DNA of 64,000 nt from Siphonodentalium dalli (lineage: Eukaryota > Mollusca > Scaphopoda > Gadilida > Siphonodentaliidae), in assembly GCA_032622095.1 (NCBI GenBank), contig CP136068.1, positions 135,415,989 through 135,479,988 of the forward strand. The letters run 5' to 3'. The notes under the pieces were generated by a model. The model did no database searches, had not been told where the DNA came from, and was given only the letters and a program-made list of their open reading frames with translations. The translations under genes and the position numbers were made by a program. Positions 35,901 through 48,700 of the stretch are shown piece after piece. How positions within the stretch are numbered: the stretch's first letter is position 1; every line of letters begins with the position of its first letter.

Positions 35901-38900
35901 ATAGGGATCTTCAGGGTGACCTCTAGATAGGAGCCTCCTATATTGACCGAAATTCGTTGAAAACATGGCCGCCAGAGGCCATCTTTGAATGACTAAATCC
36001 TTTGGCACACCCTGCAGACCACATCCCTCATCCGATCAGTACCAAACTTCATATGGATCTTAAGGGTGACCTCTAGTTTACTTTCTCACCCCATGTGAAC
36101 CAGTCCTGTACAGCTAGGTAGCAGTGGTTGTGGTACTATAAACACGTTAGCAGGGGTCTCAATCACACCAGTAGCTTTTAGAAGATATCTCAAATTTTCA
36201 TCAGCGAACATATATAAGGATATAAGACATAATGAGTGAGTTATTCCTATAGGGAATTTCATATAATTACCACAGATGACCAACTATATTTTTTACAAAC
36301 ATATGATCAGACTTTTATCAACATTTTCACTATCGGACGAATAAACCGAAAATCTACTTGCCCGTGCGCATTACAAACCCGTGTCAAATCGTGTATTTTT
36401 GTGGGACATGACGGGAGATGCGCTGGTGCAGCATTGAATACCCTGTGCCAGTGCATTCTCTTATATATGCAATTATCCCATAGGGAGCCTCGCATATATA
36501 AGAGAATGCACTGGCTGACCAGGTCAAGATAAATATTGTTAGGCCAATGCATTCTCTTATATATGCGAGGCGCCCTATTTGAGGAAGCTCCAGTCATGAA
36601 ATGGTTAAATATTCATTTAGGAAATAATAAGATCAACAAACCGGCTGTCTAGGAATCCTTTTGCAATTGTATTATCTGTTTGTCTGCTTTTAGTCTGCTT
36701 TAATATATTTCCTAAACATATCCCTCCAGATGAATAATAGACCATTCCAATATATACTTTTATTACTGAACAGAAGAATCCATTGAGCAATGAAAAGATT
36801 AATTACTACAATTGTAATCCACAACCCAAGCCTTGATATAGTATGTCTGTCATTTGCACAATGAGGTCCCCCAGAGGGTGAATTTAGTGACGATATCCTG
36901 CATGGCCAAATTCACCCTCTGCGAGCCTCATTCTGCTGAGGTTTCAAACGCTATGGGAGACCTAGGATCAGATTTAAGTTCCCCAGTTAACGAGGTGATG
37001 TTCACCCATTAGTCACCTCGATTATGCATTTTATCTTCTGCAAATTAAGGGATATTGAAACTGAATAGAACAGCTGAATAGAAGGGAAAATGTAACTAAA
37101 AACTATGTTAATATGAAACTATTGATACTCACTTTCAAGATAAGTCCTGAGCAGAATGAAGTCCCCAGAGGGTGAATTTAGTGATGCTACCCCGCACAGC
37201 AGGCTAGTATCACTAAACTCACCCTCTGGGGACCTCATTCTGCAAATTACAGACACACTATTTCAAAGCTTGCCAGAACCTGGTAGAAAAATGGTTATCG
37301 GTAGAAAATTTCAAATGTGAAATTTGTTCTTTGTGAGGATTGAATTTTCTAATTTTGCAATTCTAAATATGTGCTATTTAATATTCATGTCCACTCAGAT
37401 CAGCTTTTGTGCCATAACTGCTATCTTACCTGTGACACTGAACTGGAACTGTGGGTTTTTAGAGTATGTGTCGGCACATGATACCTGACCACCTGCATTC
37501 TCCCCGACAACAAACGATCCCATCAGAGTCTTGTGGAAGCCTGTAATAGATAGCAGAATATTTTGCATCATACAGTCGCAGTTGGAAAAAAACAGAAACC
37601 TTAACCCTTTCATGCTGGGAGCTGCGCTGCTGCAGCATTAAATATCATGTGCCATGCATTCTCTTGTATATGCGAGGCTTCCTATAGGGAGCCTCACATA
37701 TATAAGAGAATGCTGGCTTACAAGGTCAAGGTAAATATTGTTAGGCTAATATATTCTCTTATATATGCGATGCTCGTTATGGGAGACTCGCATATATAAG
37801 AGAATGCATTGGAACAGGGTTTTCACAAAATTTTCAGGAAAATCCAGTCATGAAAGGGTTAAAATCACCAAACTCTCATGGGGTAGATCTAAGTACATGA
37901 TGGGGCATGTAAACTGAAAACTTCAGTTTGAACTCAGTAGGTCCCTGCGTACCATTTGAGGTTTTATTCGGTTCGAAACCGGCGCTTTTGATTCAGTCAT
38001 ATTCAAAAACTCTGACCAGGACGGTTCTACAAAATGAGCAGAAAAAAAGAACACCAGGTGATTGTAAATCACTGAATGCAGATGTACACTGTGCAAACAG
38101 TATCAAACTGTCAGTGATATATATTTTTTAATGAATTTACCTTCTTCTTTCGATGGTATTCACTCATGTGTTCCATGTTGGAAATATCCATATAAATAAT
38201 ATGTTAAAGGTGCTCAATCCGATTTGATGGTGCCCATATAATCAGATTCCAACAACAACATTATTTTTAGAAATGCCGCTTAAGATGTTGATTCGATTTT
38301 ACCTTAAATCTAAGATTCTCATTGCCATTGTCAGGCACCAGCCTAGAGGCCAACTTGGGAGACATCTTCTCCCTAAAATGTGCTACTTCTCCCAAATTTT
38401 ATGCCTGGGAGAAGTAACTTTTCTCATAAAACAGTATGCATATCTCCTAATGGCATATTTAAAGTATATTTACTAATGATAATGGTGTTCTTACTCAGTA
38501 TAGTGAATTTATAAATGGGTTCTTGCGTTGCATAATACTTACATAATTTACATAATATTTAATAATTTTCATCCATAGTTACTTATCCATGATAACAGTC
38601 CATTTCTCCCTAATAACCAAACAATTTTAAACCTCTAGGCTGGTCCCTGGCCCAAGTTGTTAGATGTAGTGTATTATTTCATAATCGAGTAATATATCAT
38701 ATAGAGTAATGCCCTAAATAATCGACTCCTAAACCACAGCAGAATTATGGGTAATTTTTCAGGATTTAGTCGGAAATATGGCTTGGTGCCATTCATCGGA
38801 AATCTCTCAGTGAGAGCTTTCCGATGAATGGCAACAAGCCATATTTCTGACTAAATCCTGAAAAGTTAAGATAATTCTGCTGTGGTTAAGAAGTCGATTA

Positions 38901-41900
38901 TTTAGGGCATTACTGTATATCATATAAACACCAGAAATATGTTTAGGAAATGCACTGCAAGAATGCAAGTGCAATTCAGAGCATGACATTGCCCCCCCCA
39001 TGTTATGTTAGGAGGCTTGTATGTTCATATAAAGGAATGTCGTTACTTATTATGGGCATGCAAGGGCAATACCTCTGGCTAGTATGTGTGAACAAACCAA
39101 GCCTTGAAATAGTGTGTCTGTCATTTGTAGAATGAGGTCCTCAAGAGGGTGAATTTAGTGAAACTCTATCCCACATTGTGGGCTAGCATCACCAATTTCC
39201 CCCTTTAGGAACCCTATTCTGCTTTGGCCTTAACTGCTCTGGGAGACCTAGGATCAGATTGAAGTTCCCCAGTTGAAGGTGGTGATGTTCACCCATTAGT
39301 CACCTTGATTATGCAATTTTATCTTCCACAAATTAGGGGAAAAAGTAAATAAAACAATGATTATTTGAGACTATATATAGATACTTCCCAGCAGAATGAG
39401 GTCCCTAGAGGGTTAATTTATTGATGCTAGCCTGCTGTGCAGGGTAGCGTCACTAAATTCACCCTTTGGGGACTTCATTCTGCAAATGACAGACACACTA
39501 TTTCAAGGATTGGGACACACCCTAGTTACGTTGCCACCACATGTACTGTGCCTACACAGATGGTGGCATCTGACCCCTGTAGATTAGTTGTAAATAAGGA
39601 ACTAGGGATTATTTGAGTTGTCAATAGAGAAACAGTATACCTAGTATCTCCTAATCGCTCCGTAAGAAGAGTCAATTATAACTGTAAATTGCATTTATGC
39701 ATTTATAAATTACCGCATGTATCTGTTTACGAAAATTAGTGGATTACCCGCAATGAGTTGCGAAAAATCTGGGGATCCCCTGAGTAAATTCTGACCTTCA
39801 CTGATTAGTACAGTTTATTGCCGCAGTTTGCAGCCAATCAAACACATATCACGTCACCATGTGGTTAATATTTTTCACGATGTCCAAATTCTGTCAACAC
39901 AATGCAGTAAGACAAAATGTGTCATAATTGTGATTTGGACTAGATTTTATCTAAATTTTTGGACAATTGTGGACTTTTGTTCATAATTCAATGGATGTTG
40001 AGGCTCCAAAACATTATATTGTCAACTTATTCGGTGTAATAAACTGTAAACATATTGTTTTTGTTGAGATATCTGCATGTGTTCTGTGCTCAAGTTTCAT
40101 TAATTTCAATGGAAGGGGAAGAACTCTATATCTTAAAGATATAGAGTTATTCCACTTCCATTGAAAATAAATTTTTAGTTTGAACTCTGTTGCATTCTGG
40201 AAGCCGCAACGGGGGGAAATGTTTCTATGATTTCAGCTATTTTCTGTTACTCTATTGGCACCTTCTGAGACACAGACGTCATATGGTGATGACTTATAGT
40301 ATACTAATCATATTTTATGACATAGATTGTTATTAAAACATTATATCAAGGCACTATAACAAAAATAATCGATGACTCGAAAATTAAATGGGCCTTTAAA
40401 GATGCATAATCCGAACGTTCCAATCGACTCCTTAACCACAGCAGAATTATGGGTAACTTTTCAGGATTTAGTCGGAAATATGGCTTGTTGCCATTCATCG
40501 GAAAGCTCTCGCCGAAAGCTTTTCGATGAATGGCAACAAGCCATATTTCCGACTAAATCCTGAAAAGTTACCCATAATTCTGCTGTGGTTAAGGAGTCGA
40601 TTACTTAGGGTATTACTGTATAACACGTTTTGGTAAATTTTATACCATAGTTGACAGTGCATGCATGGTTACCATTATTTTGTTACGATTTAACAATTCT
40701 GATAACTAAAGCGTATTTTGAAGAAATATTGTTGTTGTTGTAACCTGATGATATGGGGACCGCCTGATTGGATTGAGTACCTAGCTATAAGTTATAATAT
40801 AAAATGTTCATAGAGACTGAAGTGTAAATAGTTATTCTCAAGTTTTAAATGCAAACAAATTATGCTTCAGCATAAATCCACATTTGAAATATGATTAAGT
40901 GTAATTCCATTATGGTTAAGCATAAGTACCTAATAAATGTGAATTTGGCTCCTATAGTGGGATGCGTCATTACTAGTAATTAATATATTGGTGTATACAT
41001 GTACTTACACATATCATACGGCTCAAGCCCTTCTACGATGACTTCTTCGATACAATCACAACACATCAACGAAGCATTAGATGGCACCTCACTGGAGAAA
41101 AGCAAATGATTAATTTAGATTGTCTGATTGTGATTGTAATTGAGTCCAATTCCATATCAGAACCCACCCCTTTGTTGAAAATATATATCCCTCACTTCTA
41201 GTGCAAAAGTACACAAGATGCCCATTTGCAAACATTTGCCCATACACTACTATTTAACGAGAACCTGATCACAATGAGCAATTTTCCCTGTTGAAATATT
41301 AAGTTTGAAATGCAGTTATTTTTGGGTAAAATATTTAATTACTCCAGACCGGACTTACGTGTTAATTTAATTTGCATCTCATGTGTATTCCAGGCTTTAA
41401 CCTAGTCAACGATCCGCTTTAGTCATTCCCAACTTTTCCCAACCACAGTTTCTATCACCTTCGAATTGTGCAATCTGATTGGCTGTCCTAAATAACAGCC
41501 AATCGAATCCTTTCTCGTCAGTGGTTGCCAATGTAAACGAAATTTGAATCATTAATTTACAGCACTTTGACATGTACCCTCATGTGGTTCCACCCATGCA
41601 GTACGTTGCACTGTTCAGTCATACATGTACCTTAATTACGGCCTCGTTTCTATTATAAGCAAGACTCAAAATAAGTGGCTGGTCACGGTCATTGTTCGAT
41701 GAAAAATAGCTTATGTCCAGTGAACTTCTGTGAAAGTTTGTCCAATGCAAAATTTTAAACAATCTTTATCTGTTTGGGTTCGTTCAAGGAGCCACTACTG
41801 GGCAAATAGGACATTTAAAGTAAAAATAAGTCCTTTTTTAATTTCAGGTCAATTAAGAGTGAATATAATTATGTCGTTTGTGAATTTCATGTGTATTTAT

Positions 41901-44900
41901 TAATCGAGGTAAAGTTTTTGAACTTTTGGAACCAAAATAACATGGGTTTTTCCAGGTGGCGATAGAACGCTCACTAAATGTGGGAATCATTGACGAATAA
42001 CAAGTCTATTGGAAATTTAAATACTGTCTGAAATTTTGACATGCAGCATTTTGAAATGACCAACACCATCGTTGATGCCTGTCATTTTGACTGGTGACAG
42101 GCAGTGAATATAAGCTTTCAAATGGCAATGTTATTTGGTAATCCCAGGTGCCTAATAATAGTGTCAGCACAATTATTAATTTTGGAGAAAATTCCCAACG
42201 TTCACTATTATTTGGCATTGAGACATAGAGTGAAATTGCCATCACTATTATTTATTTCAGTCTAAATCCCCACCCATCACTATTTTTAGGCTATCATGAT
42301 TACTAGGCACCTGAGAGTAGGCCAGTCCTATTATTCTACTGAGAGGTCATGTGTTACCATCTTCTGTCACACGTGATGGTTCACCAATGATTGCTGATTG
42401 GTGACCGCTTTCAATTGAGCCACTTGACCTAGAACTCAAAGGCCATGCAAGTTTTATCCCGAAAATCCATACTTCATACTCACTGTATTCCCCTAAGTGG
42501 AGCTCGTCGGATGTAAACCTGACTAATCCATACTTCATACTCACTGTATTCCCCTGAGTGGACCTCGTTGGATCTAAACCTGACCAATCCATACTTCATA
42601 CTCACTGTATTCCCCTGAGTGGGCCTCGTTGGATCTAAACCTGACCAATCCATACTTCGTACTCACTGTATTCCCCTGAGTGGGCCTCGTTGGATCTAAA
42701 CCTGACCGATCCATACTTCGTACTCACTGTATTCCCCTGAGTGGGCCTCGTTGGATCTAAACCTGACCGATCCATACTTCGTACTCACTGTATTCCCCTG
42801 AATGGGCCTCGTTGGATCTAAACCTGACCGATCCATACTTCGTACTCACTGTATTCCCCTGAGTGGGCCTCGTTGGATCTAAACCTGACCGATCCATACT
42901 TCGTACTCACTGTATTCCCCTGAGTGGGCCTCGTCGGATCTAATCCTGACCGATCCATACTTCATACTTATTGTATTCCCCTGAGTGGGCCTCGTCGGAT
43001 CTAATCCATACTTCATACTCACTGTATTCCCCTGAGTGGACCTCGTTGGATCTAAACCTGACCGATCCATACTTCGTACTCACTGTGTTCCCCTGAGTGG
43101 ACCTCGTTGGATCTAAACCTGACCAATCCACACTTCGTACTCACTGTATTCCCCTGAGTGGGCCTCGTCGGATCTAATCCATACTTTATAGTCACTGTAT
43201 TCCCCTGAGTGGGCCTAGCTATACAAATTAATAAAAATAAATCAACCCCTGCTCGTCAGATCAAAACCTGACTAATCCATACTTCGTACTCACTGTATTC
43301 CCCTGAGTGGACCTCGACGATTCTAAATCTGACTACTAACTTCATACTCACTGTATTCCCCTGAGAGGGCATGTAGTGAACACCCTGATGAGGTATTCCT
43401 GTTCTACACCTGGATCGAGGGTAGACGGACTGATGATGTACCGCCCAGGCTCGATTTTATGTCGATATGATATCTGCACCTCCGGTGAATAAACATTTGT
43501 TTTATTCCCTTGTAATTCCAAACACTTCTTGTCATCTCCCTCTGTCTCTGCTAAAACCTGTTGCATTAAAATGTAAATGTCAGGTCAAGAAAAGTCAATT
43601 TTCTAAGTTGAAAAAGGCCCATAGCTCAGGGTAAACTAATCGTAATGAACTTGATTTGAACTTAATATGTAATTTTCTGTCATAAATTCATACATAAAAT
43701 TTCATTCATCAAAAGTAAAGTGGTCGTTTGTTGAACTTATTGTCTGAACATTTCTTGAAGGCAGACTGTACCTAAATCCAGCCATCTCCTACTCTATCCA
43801 ACAGAAAATATGCAACAAATGAATGAATTAGAGTTGGGGATAAGTGAAAAATACACTTATTTACTCTATGAGCGATGTGAAACAACATGGTAATCATAAT
43901 GAAAATAAGTAGATAGCTTAAAGGCCCACTTAATTTTCGAACCCCCTTTTTTAGACACCCACCCTGTGAGTTGCAGAAAAAATAGTTTGTTGGTCCCATG
44001 GACCACCCACCCACCCCGACATATACGTGCCCGGAAATCCCCCCCCCCCCCTGTTATTCTAAGGTGTTTTAAGCCAAACTCATTGCAAAAACAGTTAAAA
44101 CATTTTTTTTGAGCTGCGGAAAAAATTGTTTGTTGGTCCCATCGACCACCCACCCCGGCATATGTGCCAGGAAAAAAATCCCCCCCCCCCCCCCTAGAAC
44201 CCCCAGATGATTTTATATAAAATATATGCCATATTATATACCATTTGAAAGAGTAAGTGAACATGTTGTTTTTGTTGAGATAACGACTTGTGTTCTGTCC
44301 TCATGTTTCATTATTTTCAATGGAAGGGGAATAACTATATATCTTAAGATATTGAGTTATTCCCCTTCCATTGAAAATGCATTTTTAGTTTGAATTCTGT
44401 TGCATACTGGGAGCCATAATGGGGGAAATCTTTCTATGTTTTCAGCTCTTTCTATGTTTTCAGCTGTTTTCTATTTCTCTATGGGCATCTTCTGAGACAC
44501 AGACGTTTCAAATGGTGATGAATTAATAGTATTTTAATCATATTTTATGACATAGATTGTTATTAAAACCGTATCAAGGCATATCAAGGCACTATAGTAA
44601 AAAATAATCGGTGACTCGAAAATTAAATGGGCCCTTAACTTTAAGACCTTTACTCATTTTCAGTATAAAATTATCATGTTGTTATACATGGTACTTTGTT
44701 TATTTACTCTCATTCTCGAGTATAGTAGGAGATTGTCCCATAAATCTGTTATGGGCGACATGGTCTCAGATTTGAAGTTCCCAAATGGTGAATATTGTGA
44801 TTACGCCCATTGGGAACCTCAATTATGCAATGTGTCGTCTGCTAATTTGGGGATAAAGAGAAACTATAAACTAAAAAAGAAATAGAATCTATGTGAAGAA

Positions 44901-45662
44901 GTTTATATAGAAATGTGATAATAAAGAAACTTTCCAGAGAAGATGAGGCCTATCCAGATGGTGAATTTAGTGATGCTAGCCCCTATCTGCAAATGACAGG
45001 CACACTAAACTCAGACTTGGTTAGACTCATGTTTCCAGATAACTACATCATGTATATACCTTATATAGATCACATCGTAGCACTGTCTTCTGTGCCTTCC
45101 TGTGTTCTAAGTGTTGTATAATCTGTATAACCAATGGCACCTTCCCATCTTCGTCCACACCTAAAAAGTATGAATGGTTCGGTAAACCTCTTATACTCTC
45201 CTGCCCTGGTACCATGCCATAGTGCTGGCCATTTGCAGAATGAGGTCCCCCAGAGGGTGAATTTAGTGATGCTACCCCGCGTGATGTGTCTGATCTTATA
45301 GATGCTATAACCAATTCAAAATTGTACGGATAGATGTAATCTTCAACTATCAGCCATTGTGAAATGCTGACATTCTGTATATTCTTGCAACGCAGTTACA
45401 ACTTAGCCAAAAAACTTAGCCAAACTTGGTAAGCAATAAATAATCCTTTGTCGCTATTTGCTCAGTCAGTGTTAACATACACTCAGATTCATACTGATAC
45501 TGATTCTAACATATTCCCACCACCTTTCTGTTTGTCGTATTCTCCCAAATTATTCACATTGCGTTACATTAAGTGAAACTCAGGCAGGGGCCCAGAAATA
45601 AGGGGTGGGCATAAATTCATTGAAATTTATCTGAAATACAAACCCAAACCATATAGATAATA

Positions 45663-45704
<42 letters not shown>

Positions 45705-48700
45705 TTATGTTCATGTACATATGTACGTCTGTATTGACATGCACCACGGATACCGACCAAACATTTGGTAAAACATTTTGTCGCCATCAAATTGTTTCCA
45801 TCAAATTGGTGACGTTCGATTCAGGGATGTGGGAAGGGAGAGGTACGCACGCTGATAAAAGTACTTATAATTGATTTGCGCATGACAATGCTCCGGTTGT
45901 AGTCTGAATATGTCATACCGTTACTTGCTGACTTTAATTTGTGAACGTATTGTCTGTATGTGTATATAGCCTTAACGATAGGAGTTAGAGGCAACTTGAG
46001 CCTAGCCGCCACATATTCATGATCACCTATATAGACTGGCAAGTGTCGCTTTTTACCTATCCAGCAGAATGAGAACTTTTAATGTTTAATTGAAAAACGT
46101 TGAATGAATTACTCGACACGACAAACACAAAGGGAGCTTACTATCCAAGACACACCTGTTGTGTTTTGATGTTGTAGATCGCTCTTATGAAGCTGGTGGC
46201 CTTTTGTTGTCGGTCGATTATCGTGAAAGATCAGATTTGGAGAGGTGTCCAAAATTAGCCTTTAGTTTATCAAACAACGTTCTATTGAAATTAAATTTCT
46301 ATGGGAAAGACCACAATGCCCATCGAAGCTTCCCAGGTCTACCTTGATAATGACTTTGCTTGGAATAAACTAGAACAATAAACCGTGAAATTTGCGAAAC
46401 ACAATGACAATTCAATTTTCGAGAAGGATGTAGCCTTTATGTCTTTTGCAAAGAATCTGGCTAATCCCTTACCGAAAAAAATCACTAAATTAGTGATACC
46501 TTAGTGCTTGCTTAGTGTTTGAGCACTAAGAATCATTAATTTCTTCATTTGCTTAATGTTTGAGGGGTCTGAGCACTACGAGTAGCACTAACGCTAGTGA
46601 CTGAGGATTAAGGAATGTTTTCCTTAGTGATTCTTGGTGTTTCTTAGTACTCCAACCATCTTATATTTGATGCTGCATGATGTTTTAAACCATATTGACC
46701 ACTTTTACACACAAATTGGTTCACTCTTCTAACATCCGATCCAAGACTAACAACTCACAAACCCAATTTTTTCGAGCATGTCCACCTATGTTGGTTCAAG
46801 GCCTCTTGCTTCCACATCAATATGTAAAAATTTCAAACTTTCGCTGTTTTCAATTCCCGAAAATAAATTTTTAATGCAGATGAAAAATTTTGGGTGCTAA
46901 TATAAAAATTAGCTGTTTTGACGAAAATGCTACTGCTGACTGTGGGTGGGGTCAAGATCTCTTGCAATTAACTTTTTCAAAAGTCTAGGACACCTTCTAA
47001 GTTTACACAAATTCCTACCCAACTTTGTCTCAATATACTTGCCACATGCATGTTGCCAGAAACCACAGGGCACTTTATACTTATAAAATTACCCCTACTG
47101 ATAATTTCAAACAGGAGTGTTACCTTAATCGCTTCAATTGGACACCTTTATCTTGGTGCTACTAATAGTTAGTTCTCGTTGGCACTACTGATTTGGAATC
47201 CCGCGGTTCAGGAAATAGACAGTCTACGACAAGTAATCATACCCACTATTTATATGTGGGTCTGCAGTTAACTTAGACTGTTATTTACTGTATCCATTAT
47301 ATATCTTTACCACCTACAAACTCAGTATGATAAATATCCAGACTCCATCTAATTTCTTTCAACTACTCCAATTATCATTGATGGGCTTCTAAATTGTCAT
47401 ACCTGTCTTTTTTCACCAAACTTTTTATTGCATTTTCGGTCAATATTTCAAGTATAAATACCAGTATTAAGTATAATTGGCATTTTATTTTGGAAATTTG
47501 TGTTCTCAAATGTCGTATTTGGGTTTCCTGCAATTTTTCTGTAATTCTAAAATGTCCTAATTTTTATTTTCGAAACCGTTCCTGGTAGGAAAATTCTGAA
47601 TGGATTGTTTTGAAGAGGAATGGCCGGTGGGCGCATCCTCCTTATCCTAAGTGACAATTAGAGACTAAACGAAGCCGCTGAAATTGTCAAAACTAAAATC
47701 TCAAGACTTCTACTTTTTCCTTCTAAAGCAACACCTTATATCTATTATAACAACTGTGATATAAAATATTATTGTGCAAAGTTATTGGCCGATACCAATT
47801 ATAGTTCCAGAGATAAATATTTTTTGTATCTGCTGTACAATTTGATTTTCCTGCAGTACAATGTTTTAGAATCCCATGCACCAATGTTATGAAGTAACAT
47901 ACATTAGTTTGATTTTGAACATACAACGTTCGATCAGTTAAGATGCGCAATGTTAATGCATAGTTTATTCAACAACTTCAAGTGTGGCTTGTGTGAATAT
48001 TAATTGATTTCAGGAAGCTATTGATTGGTCAAGCAAGCAACACATCCTTCGACGCGCAAGTAACATCATTGGCGCGATTCTCCTCCCATTTGAAATAATT
48101 TATGCCATGGGAAACTCGAAACCTAGATGTTGATTGTAATGAAACATTGGTCTAGTTTAAATGAGACTGCTATAAACTTACCATCCTCAGGGAGTGTAAA
48201 TACGTATTTTGGGTTTGCCAGTCGATTCTCAAACCCAGCTGCAGTCTCTCCTTGCCACATTCCATATACACCAGACACAAAATCTGAGGGAATAAATATA
48301 TTTATCAAACTAGATGGGGTTTTAAAGGTACTCAATCCGATTAAACACCCCTAAATTACTATTTCTTTGGCTTCGGGGGTAAAAAATATTTGATTCGAGT
48401 CAAGGAACCTACTCATCAATGCTCAGAGTGATCAGATATCGATTTTTGAAGTTTGTTATTTCAATTGTTTGTGGCCCAGAAACACACTGTCAAAAGGATG
48501 GTCTCCGTCAAAATTGCGGATGAAGATGGATAACTCTAAAAACAAGTGGTAATACTGCCAAATTTCGTGAATACTCGAGTGATAATATGGCCATATTTCG
48601 TTGAACAAAATGTTGATAAATAACATGTTTTGGGAAATTTGATACCATAGTTGACAGTGGTTAGCATTATTTTGTTGCAATTAATCAATTCTGATAACTA

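Noticed and set aside
36086-36283. Exon-like stretch on the - strand ([20 protein letters not shown]) between calpain exons 12 and 13 with a plausible acceptor and donor
   Set aside because: Including it breaks the frame, because exon 13 is open only in the phase left directly by exon 12. It adds nothing that aligns with a C2L domain and is probably part of a dispersed repeat.
42347-43131. ORFs with repeated [10 protein letters not shown] on the - strand
   Set aside because: Translation of the 61-bp splice-donor minisatellite.
32160-43351. CRISPR-like regular direct repeats
   Set aside because: Units are contiguous without unique spacers, and the context is an animal genome with introns.
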